A program made the position numbers and the translations under genes. From Hedera helix (Eukaryota; Streptophyta; Magnoliopsida; Apiales; Araliaceae): a stretch of DNA of 64,000 bases. The notes under the pieces were generated by a model. The model saw nothing but the letters and a program-made list of their open reading frames with translations, had not been told where the DNA came from and did not search any database. The stretch spans positions 44,014,039 through 44,078,038 of the forward strand of contig OX359266.1 in NCBI GenBank assembly GCA_947179155.2. The letters run 5' to 3'. Within the stretch, counting starts at the first letter, position 1; each line of letters starts with the position of its first letter. Below, piece by piece: positions 36,993 to 47,262 of this stretch.

Positions 36993-38670
36993 GGGGACGA
37001 TCCATAGCAACTATTTGTTATAGGCAAAAACTAGGCAAATAGTATCATATCCACATAATTTTAGATCCGACCATCGTGATTAAAATGATAGCAAAGTTCG
37101 TCCGCTAGACTTTTTAACGGACCTTGTAGTAAGAATAACTGGACAACATTATCCTTAAATAGGATTGCACGTCCGCTAGACTTACTAATGGACAATGAAT
37201 TAACAAGAGAAATAAAGCATACGACGCCATCTTATCATGTAACCCACTCAGGTAGCGTTCTATTCAATGAATATATTCCATCCGCTAGAATTTCTAGCGG
37301 ACGAATCAAGTACTCTACAATAGCAAGTAACTGATTTCTATAGTTTAATTGTTTGAACAATATAGCATGCAATATTGAACAGGGCATTAAAGGTCTTCTG
37401 GTTTTATTGGTATTGTTAGAACTTAAGATGAAATTGAAATAATAGCAATCATACAGAATATTAGATGAAGAACAGAAAATAAGAACACGCGGTATACCCA
37501 AGTTCACCAATTTGGCTAGTCCTGCTTGTCTGACGTATTCATTAGAAGCCTCACACGCTCTACAATGATTCACACACCAAACAATTATTTTTATAATAAC
37601 TAGAAAACCCTAGCTGCTATAACATGGGGTCAAGCCCAATACATTAGTAAATCAAAAACTGGACCACTAATAAATCTCCAAGCCCAATAGAACCCTGTCG
37701 TAGTGACCATTAGTCAAACCCGCAGAAGTATGAACCAATCCCAACAGATATAATGCTTGCATCCTTATGTTGGTTTTTTGTAAATGTATAGATTCTTCCT
37801 GCAAAGGAATTTGATGGCATGTGGGAAAGGTTGGTTTGTAATCTATTTCTATGCGACATGACATTAGGAATGTACAAACTTTTTTCTTTCTCGGGCTGTC
37901 AATAAAAGAAATGTATGGTGTTATTGGAATTTCTCCCTTTAACAAAGCAGCAGATAAATTTTAAATGCCTCTGATCAATGGAATTTCTGCTTCTGGATGC
38001 TACTTTCAGTCTTATTCATGTAAAACTGTTATGTTTTATGCAAAGAACTTTCTAATAATTGTTGAGGATGTGCAATTTACATTTTTTGTTATAGTGAAGG
38101 GTAGACCTGGCAAAATGGCCCGGGGCCCGCGGGCCGGGCCGGCCCGCCCGTTTTTGGGCGGGCTTTGGGCTTGCAGAATGAAGACCATGGAAAAGCGGGC
38201 CGTTTTTGGCCCGGCCCGTTTGGCCCGCGGCCCGTTTGGCCCGGCCCGGCCCGCGGGCCAATAATTTTTTTTTTTTTTTTTTTAAATACTTGACATTGGT
38301 TCCAAAAAAAAATAATTAACTTAAAAAAAAAATCAAATAAAAAAATATATGAGTAAATTTTAACATGTAATCTTGAATAATAATGTAAAAAAATATTATG
38401 AATATAATATATTAAATATATAATCGGTAGTGTATATATTTTTAATTATACATATATATATATAATAGTAAGTAGTAGTAGTAGTATATATATATATATA
38501 TATATATAAAATATTAATTAGCAACTTTCAAATTTGATAGCAATAATTCAATAAAGCATTTTTAGTTTTGGTATATATAAAAATTATGTGTCATAATTAT
38601 AAATAATTAGTGTTAGTATTTATTTTAAATTATAAGTCATAATAAAAAATTTTAAAAATTAAATAAATAA

Positions 38671-38702
<32 letters not shown>

Positions 38703-40240
38703 AAGCAAATGGCCCGCGGGCCGGCCCGGGCCGGCCCGCGCGGGCCGCGGGCCTAACAATTTCCAGCCCGTGAAAACCCGGGCCAAAAACGGCCCGGCCC
38801 GTTTTGGCCCGGCCCGCCGTTGGCCCGCCCAAGCCCGGCCCGGCCCGCCCGTTTGCCAGGTCTAGTGAAGGGGCTAGACGTAAAGTGCATTACTTCTAAT
38901 TGGTCCGATTGTAGTATGATAGTTAATATCCAAGCAATTTGTATTGCAGGTGCTGATTGAATTCTTTTGCTCATCTACAAAGTATTGTTATACTCTGCCT
39001 TTTTTATCAAACTGCAGATACAAATGGACTTAACTATTATTGGTGCATATGTCATTGTACAGATGGACTTAACTATTCGCCTGTGTCTCAAAGGTGGTAT
39101 GCAGCTCATTTAGTCTTCAATTTTTTTCCTTACGGCTCATTTCCTTTTTATGGTTGTTGCATGAGGGATTCATACTATACTTGTTTTCTAAGTTAAATTT
39201 TTGTTTTTGCAAGTGAAAACAGCTATCAAGAGTGCAACAAAAGTTGAAAAAACATCAAAAAAATGGCTATTCATTATCGAACGCATGTTATTCTTAAATA
39301 CCTTAGTCCTTATTTCATCGAGGTACTACTATGTATTATTGGTTGACCTTTTATTATGATGTATGATAATTGTTCCAACTAGGTTTGACTACATTTTTGC
39401 ATAAATCTTGGTTTACTAGTAATCATGCATCAGGGGATTTGATTGTTTTTTATTTGCATGTACAGAGGACCAGCTGAAAAAGACGAATCAAATGAATATA
39501 TTTATTAGGTCTCTTGCATAGGTTTGGAATTTCTTATGGAAATCCTTATCAACCAGTTTGTGGTCTATTTTTTCAATCCTTTTCTAAATACTAACAATGC
39601 ATAGTTTATGCTCTGTACTTAAAACAGTTATTACTTATTTTTATTATCTCTTGAGTATGTCTTGGGTTTTGATCTTGTGTGTAGAGGGAACTAAATTGCG
39701 TGCACCTTACAAGAATTTTCTGAGTTTACAGTAGAGAGACTTCGTGCACTTTTAAACCAGTTTGTGGGCTATTTTTTCAATCCTTTTCTAAATACTAACA
39801 ATGCATAGTCTAAGCTCTGTATTGCATGCCATATTGTTCAAGCAATTAAAATGCAGAAATAAACTACTTGCTATTGTAGAGTACTTGATTCGTCCGCTAG
39901 AAATTCTAGCGGATGGAGTATATTCATTGAACAGAAACCTGCCCAATTCATTCAAGCTGACATTCATTCAAGCTGAGTGGGCTACATAATAAGACTATGT
40001 TGTATACTCTATTTCTCTTGTTAATTCCTTGTTCGCTAGTAAGTCTAGCGAACGTGCAACCCTATGCATTAATTTAGGGGTAATGTTGTCCAGTTATTAT
40101 TACTAAAAAGTTTGCTAGAAAGTTTAGCGGACGAGCTTTGTAGTCTTTTTAATCACGACGGTCGGATTTAAAATTGTGTGGATGTGATGCTATTTGTCTA
40201 ATTTTTTCCCATAGCAAATAGTTACTAAGGATCGTCCACC
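36993..40240. mobile_element. Mutator-like element with long inverted ends, carrying a nested hAT
   Basis: Terminal inverted repeats of roughly 370 bp: left GGGGACGATCCATAGCAACT, right (in reverse) GGTGGACGATCCTTAGTAAC. They continue through several GTCCGCTAGA / TCTAGCGGAC palindromes and ATCAAGTACTCTACAATAGC. Both sides carry ATATATATA (36984-36992 and 40241-40249), compatible with a 9-bp MULE duplication though low in complexity. No transposase is visible, so it is non-autonomous. The interior outside the hAT insert (38102-38864) has a 70-bp stretch repeated at about 39552 and 39757. It also has splice-like tracts (TTGCAGGTGCTG near 38945) that could mark a captured gene fragment I cannot identify. 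Confidence 0.8.
38102..38864. mobile_element. GGCCCG-rich non-autonomous hAT element nested in the MULE
   Basis: 763 bp with ends TAGACCTGGCAAAATGGCCC and, in reverse, TAGACCTGGCAAACGGGCGG, bordered by a perfect 8-bp duplication GTGAAGGG at 38094-38101 and 38865-38872. Both subterminal regions are dense arrays of GGCCCG and its inverse around an extremely AT-rich core. Open frames rich in G, P, A and R here are translation artefacts of those arrays. Confidence 0.92.
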
Positions 40241-40555
40241 ATATATATATATGCGAGGAAACTCTCGTGTAAGTAATTTTGGTGAAGTTTTTTTACTTTT
40301 TTAAAAATATTCTTTTACTTTTAATATAATTTCTGTTTTGTCATTTTTATGTTAATATTTTTTATTTAGTCCTTTAAATTTTATAAAATTTATTTTTATT
40401 CCACATAATTTATACAGACAATGCATGTACTGTCGCCGAGCACTAATACATATAAAAAGACAGAGAGAGAAAGAAGGCATTTTAGGAGAAAAAAAGAAAG
40501 AAGGAGAGAAGGCCGAGAGGGGGATGAAGATGGTGGAAGGACACCACCTTAATAT

Positions 40556-40694
40556 TAGGGAATTGATATTTTTATAAGCAAAAATTATAGTTATACAAAC
40601 TCCCTCTCACATAAGTGTGGAGCTCATTTATTATTCATGTGAAAAGGATCATGTGAAACTATCATTTTTAATTATGAAAATATCAATTCCCTAA
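40556..40694. mobile_element. Fold-back MITE, family B copy 3
   Basis: Left TAGGGAATTGATATTTTTAT, right inverse (ATGAAAATATCAATTCCCTA). Third copy of the family at 6072 and 30675. Confidence 0.7.
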
Positions 40695-41310
40695 TCTTAA
40701 AATGTATAAAAAAAATAACGGGTCATGTTTGACTACTCTCGTGACCCAACCCATTGTGATATATTCTTTCTTTTTCATTTTATTGGTCGTTTTAGAAGTT
40801 TTTTTTTCTTTTTAAAATATAAGACGTTTTATATATATCTAGGAAAAAAAATCTAATCATTTCTTACGTTACCCTTAAAGATGGAGTAATTTAGAGAAAG
40901 ATGAGAAAGAGTAATTAATTAGTGCATGAGAAATAATGAAATATCAAGTCAATATTAATTACTTAACATTAGTATTAATGAGACTTCTTAATATGTGTGA
41001 TTATATCTTAAAACAGCCATACAATGAAAAGGAGACGAGGGAGTAGTATTTTCTCTTTCCTTATATGCATAGCCCCACATGCCATGTAAGCATCTACAGT
41101 AGCTTCATTTTAAAGTCATGTTGGACACAAAATTTACGTGTGATTCTTTTGTTAGGTTCGTTAGTTTTTGGTAACAAAATGAAATATTTTTTCAATACAA
41201 ATACTACTTTGAAATAAAATTCAAATACAAACACCTGTTTATAAAAAAAATCACTTGGGACACGCGTTTAAAAATTGTGTATCAGTACAGCCAGCAAAAG
41301 TTGATTTCAT

Positions 41311-41312
<2 letters not shown>

Positions 41313-41343
<31 letters not shown>
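41313..41343. repeat. (AT)n microsatellite
   Basis: About 15 AT units near the start of segmental unit 3. Confidence 0.9.
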
Positions 41344-41345
<2 letters not shown>

Positions 41346-41954
41346 TGCCATTGCCCGCTCGTCTAAAAATACAAAGGAATAGTTTTGTAACTTAGGTTGC
41401 TAACGAATTAACTATGCAAGCAAATTCATGAATCACATAATAAATTGTCAGCAGCTACAATCGAGCTCTAAGTCGAGTGATATCAAAGGTGGCCGCATTT
41501 TGAGTCTAGAGTTTATTTGATCTTATTATCTCAATGAAAATCTTATACCGTAACCGATATGATCTTATTTTATTATGAATTTAAAATTAAATTTTTTATA
41601 TTTCTCGCCTTCTTTAAATTAAACCAAAAACACTGTATTAATGGTAATACGATTATTAAGGTGATCTCTACAGTTGATCAAATTCCATAAATTACATCAA
41701 TTATTTAATTGTCTGAAATCTAAACAACAATACATAATAATACAATAAATACTGCACAGTGTCCAACAAAGTATAATGTACTAGTATTATATAAACGAAA
41801 CATATAACTGATTTTTTTTGTATTTTCTTTCGCTTTTTATGTAAACTCTACTCTCATAATTGAGAATACTGGAGGAAGTATGCCTTTAAATGAAATGGTG
41901 GTAAAGAAACCAATTTAAACTTGATTGTGATTTTATGAATATGTTTTGCTACAT

Positions 41955-42967
41955 AGATGCCCATAGCTTCTCAGCTGGATGGGCATCTATCATCTCAGCC
42001 ACTGATTTGTAAACCCTAATATTCCTAGTACTGAGCAAGACCAGTGCAGTAGATTGTGAAATTTTCGACTCTTGGCTTGTTGTTTCCATGTATAATCGAG
42101 TCCCAATAAATATTACTCCGGTAATTACATCATCTATTGTCTGCCCAGTAAAAAGTATCAACATATAAACACAATGCAGATAATTGGAGTTCAAATTTAC
42201 ACCATAATAAGATGCAGTTTTTGTAGAAGTACAGAGCTTAACAAAAAACAACAACATTGATGAATTTAATGCTAGAGAAACTATTGCCATTCAATGTGAC
42301 ATTATATTATTGAGTGGTAGATGTGGATTTAAAATGTTGGACCATATGTTTTAAATGAAATGTGTGTACTTCAACAGACCATTAATGGGATCCAACTTAA
42401 AGCAATGTATCATTTCAAGCTAGCTGTTGAACTTCTGGGAACATGTCCACTCGTGAATGAATGCATTAAATAAATAATTGGTCTTAAATTTATACACCAC
42501 ATGCATGTTCAGCTCTGTCGTGAATTATCAAGTGGACTAATAAATTGGCATACAGTTTGAGGATAGAACCACCCAATGATAGATCCAATATACTAGATAT
42601 TTCAAAGTGTACATGTTTGTTTTGATAGAATAAACAAGACAGGTTACTCTAGGGCTTCCGTTCCAATATAAGAGTGGATATTATCAAAATATGAAATAAT
42701 AATAATAATAATAATACTGATTATAATTAAGTGAAGAAATGTTAGACATACCACTCCAAGGTTGACATTAATTTGCTTGATTTGATCAAGAGAGAATAGA
42801 ATACCTTTGTAATCAAATCGATCAGTCGAAATTCCACTCCTTCATCCCCGGATCTTATCGGTGTCATTTAGGCACGCGTCGTAAAATTCAGGGGATTTTC
42901 CTTCCGGGAAAATTGGGGCATTGACATGATCCTTTGAGATTCACATCAACCCTTCCATTGTTTTGCT
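41955..42967 (-). pseudogene. WSD1-like: WSD1-family acyltransferase pseudogene, copy 3
   Basis: Only parts of exons 2 and 3 survive. The exon 3 remnant (42140-41955) keeps the DDVITG region and about 60 codons, then jumps directly into sequence that lies just past the stop codon in copy 4, so the rest of exon 3 and exons 4-5 are deleted. The exon 2 remnant (about 42967-42753) lacks about 347 bp relative to copy 4 (50161-50507), removing PLWEI and the HHxxxDG active site. It also has an extra T near 42927, and its splice acceptor reads TG rather than AG. No exon 1 is found upstream, where the homology ends near the copia element. It is closest to copy 4 at 47911-51514. Confidence 0.92.
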
Positions 42968-43514
42968 CCATCTTGATCATCAACCAGTATACAAAAAATT
43001 AGCATCTTTTCCTATTTATTAAAATCCTAATACTCCCTACATTCCAGAATATAAGATCTTTATTCATTTTTAAAAGCAACTTAAAATATTTTCAAATTTA
43101 TAATTAACGTAATTTACTTTAATTTTACGCGATACAGTGAAGAATATTATAAATTATATAGAAAAAAAAACTATTCATTATAAGACTCATTGTTTCATAA
43201 TTTTTAATGGCTCCTTTCAATTTTAAGTTTAAAATTTTTTTGTTCTGTCTTTCAAAAATCAATAATCATCTTATTGCTGGAATTACTTTAATAAAATCAA
43301 TTATTTTAATATTATATTATTAATTAGGTGCATTATTAATATTGCATTATTAGGATAATGAATTGGGTGGCAGTTTGTATTTGGAGCAATAAATCATGAT
43401 CAGTTACATTCTAAGCATTACTCCATATTATTATTATGGTACTTATCGTTGCACAAAGTGTTATATATATTTTGGCTGGTTAACAAGTAGAGAAAAAAAG
43501 AAACAGTATATTGT

Positions 43515-43520
<6 letters not shown>

Positions 43521-43557
<37 letters not shown>
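43521..43557. repeat. (AT)n microsatellite
   Basis: About 18 AT units. Confidence 0.9.
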
Positions 43558-43561
<4 letters not shown>

Positions 43562-44478
43562 GAAGATAATAAAGAAATATATAAATATATTTTGTTATTA
43601 TATGTAACTTGGGCAAAGAATGGAGTGGTGTTTATAGAGTTTCTGCCTCTCCGAGTTGCGTAAATTAGTAACAGTGTTAATGCTGATACGTGCAAAGAAT
43701 GTTATTGTTCCAACCGAAAAACAAGAAAAATGAGACAAAATAATTTTTTGTTTCCTGCTAACACGTGCATTAAATTTCTCAACATAGACCAGTCCAAAAT
43801 AAACAATTGTACAACACCTACTTATGGTCTCAAATTTAACCAGGTAACTACGCTCATTCGAAAAAAGTGCATTTCAAATCATTATAGTTTTCCAGCTAAC
43901 GCGTGCATTAATTTTCTCAACGCAGCAGGACCAATACTAATGACATAGTCCAACTCAACGGCACCTAAATTTTTATGGTATTATAATATTAATGACATAA
44001 TTTTATAATTAAAATTAAGGATGTTTTCGTAAAAAAATAATAATATGTTATTAAGAGTTAAGAAATTGATTTGAAAAGTACCTCAAGAAAGAATTCTAAC
44101 TTTTAGTTTTCTTTTTTTGTATTAAAGTACCCGTACTCAACTTCTAATTTTTGGACTGAGAAGCTTAAACAAAGATTACGCAGAAATTAAAAAGTTAGAA
44201 ATTGTTTTTAAATAAAAACTAAAACAAACAGGGCTATAGACGTTTAGGCAAAAACCTAATTTAATTTTTTATTTATAAATATGATATGGGATATCATGTA
44301 ATTGTCTAATAATCAATTAATGCCAAAATATATTTAGATAAATATCGACTAGTGTTTTCGTTAGTCTTGAGTTAATGCAATAGTCTAAGAAAAGATTTCT
44401 TTTGGTGACTTAACAGCTCAAAAGTTTTTTTTATTTTTTTATTTTTGCGCGGTATAAATTTATTTATAATAATTTTTA

Positions 44479-44645
44479 AAATTCATAAATTTACAATAAC
44501 TTCTCAAATTCATCAATCTAATACATTGTATTTTTATTTATTTATTTTTTTATGCTTATTCCAATTATATCGGAATAAAAATAAGGAAAACAAGATACAA
44601 TACATTTGCTTTATAAATTTGAGAAACCTTTATAAATGAATTTAT
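44479..44645. repeat. Imperfect inverted repeat, MITE-like
   Basis: Two arms of about 60 bp face each other: AATTCATAAATTTACAATAA...CTCAAATT...TACATTGTAT on the left and ATACAATACATTT...AAATTTGAGAAACC...AAATGAATTT on the right. A further TACAATACATTTGG lies near 44740. No clear target duplication. Confidence 0.5.
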
Positions 44646-45364
44646 GACAAGTAAAAATAGGAAGATAAAAAAAAAACTGTTGGACTGTAAGTCACTACAA
44701 AAAAATACTAACGAAAATAATTCGTTTTTTCTTATTATACAATACATTTGGTTTTTTGAAAAGAAAGATATCTCCTTTCTACAACTAGAGCCTTTTGATT
44801 TTCTTCTCACCTTCTTATTTCTTTCTATGGAGACTGTTTATTGAGTGCTACACATTTAATCAATAGACTTCCTACTAAAATTCTCTCTGGCAAATCTCCA
44901 TATCAACTCTTATTTGACAAAATCCCTAATTATTCTCACTTGAGAGCATTTGGCTGCCTTTGCTATGCTACTAATCTCTCTACTAGTGATAAATTTGCTA
45001 CTAGATCTATCAACTGTGTATTTCTAGGCTATCTATAAGGGAAAAAGGCTATAGGGTAATGGATCTTCTTACTAAAAAGTGTTATTGTTACTAGAGATGT
45101 GAAGTTTGTGGAACATCTCTTTTCATTTCAGGATAATCAAACTTCTTCTACTATAACTTCTCCTTCTAATCTTTTTCCTTTCTATTCTTCTGATTTTTTG
45201 TGCATTAATGCTAATCCTCTACACACTCTAGGTCCAGTCTCAGATGACTCTGTCTATTCTTGGGAGTATACTGATACTTAATCCTTCTTCACAATTACCA
45301 GATAGTACTTCTTCACATATTGCTCCAGACTATAACACCCCAGTTGGTTTAGAAGAGTCATCTG

Positions 45365-46576
45365 TTGTTCCTCCTAATCCTAATTCTAGTCTCTACTAGG
45401 CCAACTAGGACTAGACAAGTTCCTTCTAAATTTCAAGGCTTTACTGGGCTACCTTCACATCTGACAACTCTCTCTATCTCTTCTTCTCCTGCAGCAGGTA
45501 TCCCTTGTTCTACTCCTTATCATTTTTCTCAATATCTTCACTATGACAAATTTTCTGGTTCTCATGCCAAGTATCTTGCAGCAACTGCTTCTATTTCTGA
45601 ACGTTTTTATTATTCTCAAGCTGTTAAAAATGAGAATTGGTGTAAGGCTATGGTAACTGAAATAACTGCCCTTGAAGCTAACCACACTTGGGACATTGTT
45701 CCTTTACCTCTAAATAAACCAGTTGTGGGATGTAAATGGCTATATAAGGTCAAATATAAACCTTATGGATCAGTTGAAAGGAATACGGCTAGATTAGTAG
45801 CCAAAGGGTTTACTCAAACTGAAGGGTTGGACTATTTTGAGACATTTGCTCCCGTGGTAAAGATGACTACAGTCAGGGTTCTTATAGCTCTTGCTTCCAT
45901 TTATAATTGGTCTTTAACTCAAATGGATGTGACAAATGCTTTTCTTCATGGGGATCTTCAGGAAGAAGTATATATGGGTCTTCCTCCTAGTTTTCATCCT
46001 CTCACCGTGTCTCATGAATCACAATTGGTGTGCAGACTTAAAAAGTCCCTTTATGGGTTAAAACAGGCCCCAATACAATGTTTTATCAATTTTTTCACTG
46101 CCTTAACCAAGTTTGGATTCTATCAGGCTCACAGTCATCCAAGTTTATTCACTCTTAAGCATGCTGCTGATTTTGTGGCACTCTTAGTATATGTTAATGA
46201 TATATTAGTCATAGGAACAAGCTCAGTTCTCATACAACAAGTGAAAAAGTTTTTGAGCACACAATTTAAAATCAAAGACCTAGGAACATTGAAGTATTTT
46301 CTTGGTATAGAGGTTGCCAAGTCTGCTTCTTGTATATACTTAAACCAGAGAAAATATACGTTGGATATTTTGAAGGATGTTGGCTTAACTGGTGCCAGAC
46401 CTTCTAAACTAGCCATGGAGCAACATCAAACACTCCTAGCAGCTACTGATGATGTCTTATCAACCAAAGAAACTAGTGTTTATCAGACTTGTTGGCAAAC
46501 TAATCTACTTGACCATTACAAGGCCAGACCTATCATACTCGGTGCACATTTTATCTCAATTACTCTCTTCTCCTAG
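45365..46576 (+). pseudogene. Copia reverse transcriptase, inactivated
   Basis: A 403-codon open frame with family blocks NHTWDIVPLP, VGCKWLYKVKY, ARLVAKGFTQ, DYFETFAPVVK, QMDVTNAFLHGDL and KKSLYGLKQAP. The catalytic YVDD block reads YVND (about 46190-46203), losing one metal-binding aspartate. The upstream integrase frame stops near 45038, and this frame shifts near 46500-46560, where RNase H continues in another frame. Inactive by several independent defects. Confidence 0.9.
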
Positions 46577-47153
46577 GAAAGCTCACATGGATGCTGCACT
46601 CAAGCTAGTGAGATACATTAACCAGTTCGCTGGTCAAGGCATTCTCATGTCATCCACTAGTCCTTTATCTCTGACTGTATATTGTGATGCAGATTGGGGT
46701 GGCTCTAAAACATCTAGACAATCTTTAACAGGTTACTACAGTTTACTTGGCAATTCTCTTGTCTCATGGAAGAGTAAGAAACAACCAACAGTATCCAGAT
46801 CCTCAGCTGAGGCTGAGTACAGAGCAATGGCTGACACATGTTGTGAGATTACATGGCTTCTAGCTACTTAAGGATTTCAATGTTGCTTCTCTGACATCAG
46901 TTTCTCTGTTTTGTGACAACAAATATGCTCTTCATATAGCATCTAATCCTGTTTTCCATGAACGAACAAAACATATCGAAATTGATTGCCGCCTAGTTCG
47001 AGAAAAACTTCACAAAGGCATCATTACTACAGCTCATATCTCTTTTTCTCATCAATCAGCAGACATTTTTACCAAGGCTCTTGCATCTGATCAGCTTCGT
47101 GCTCTATGTTCCAAGTTGGGAGTTTGTAATTTACATCAAAAACTTCCAACTTG
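46449..47153 (+). pseudogene. Copia RNase H, frameshifted
   Basis: The first part (to 46871) has the YCDADWGG, SWKSKKQPTVSRSSAEAEYR and WLLAT blocks. A frameshift at about 46868 then moves the rest (LFCDNKYALHIASNPVFHER, HIEIDCRLVREKL, DIFTKALASDQL) to another frame. It ends at the polypurine tract. Confidence 0.9.
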
Positions 47154-47262
47154 AGGGAGAATGAGAACTGTACTAGTTAGTCATAATTAGTTATATCTGT
47201 GTAAGGGCATTATTGTAGTTTCCTGTTTTCCAAGTTAGTATTAGGACCATCCCTAAGTTGTG
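47150..47262 (+). mobile_element. Copia polypurine tract and start of 3' LTR
   Basis: TTGAGGGAGAA directly precedes TGAGAACTGTACTAG, the expected tract-TG junction. The LTR runs only about 100 bp before sequence matching 41385 begins, so it is truncated. Confidence 0.65.

Larger units (their letters stand above)
41380..44310. repeat. Segmental duplication, unit 3 (matches 47262-51060)
   Basis: 41385-41520 matches 47265-47390 (ATAGTTTTGTAACT...AAATTCATGAATCACATA...GATATCAAAGGTGG). 43790-43930 matches 50785-50915 (ATTGTACAACACCTA, ATGGTCTCAAATTTAACCA). The stretch between holds the WSD pseudogene. The match to unit 4 is lost after about 44310, before where exon 1 would lie. Confidence 0.8.
44815..47262 (+). 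mobile_element. Truncated, degenerate Ty1/copia retrotransposon
   Basis: In order: the end of integrase (ATHLINRLPTKILSGKSPY, about 44841), a linker, reverse transcriptase (about 45620-46400), RNase H (about 46680-47140), a polypurine tract and the beginning of a 3' LTR (TGAGAACTGTACTAG at 47162). Integrase-RT-RNase H order defines Ty1/copia. The 5' LTR, gag, protease and most of integrase are missing, and the 3' LTR is cut after about 100 bp where duplicated WSD-downstream sequence resumes. It lies between the WSD pseudogene and copy 4. Confidence 0.9.

Noticed and set aside
38102..38974. Open frames rich in G, P, A and R on both strands around 38052-38974
   Set aside because: They are translations of the GGCCCG arrays at the ends of the hAT element, not genes.
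44693..44712. CACTACAAAAAAATACTA as a CACTA terminus
   Set aside because: No matching inverse end or subterminal repeats could be found nearby.
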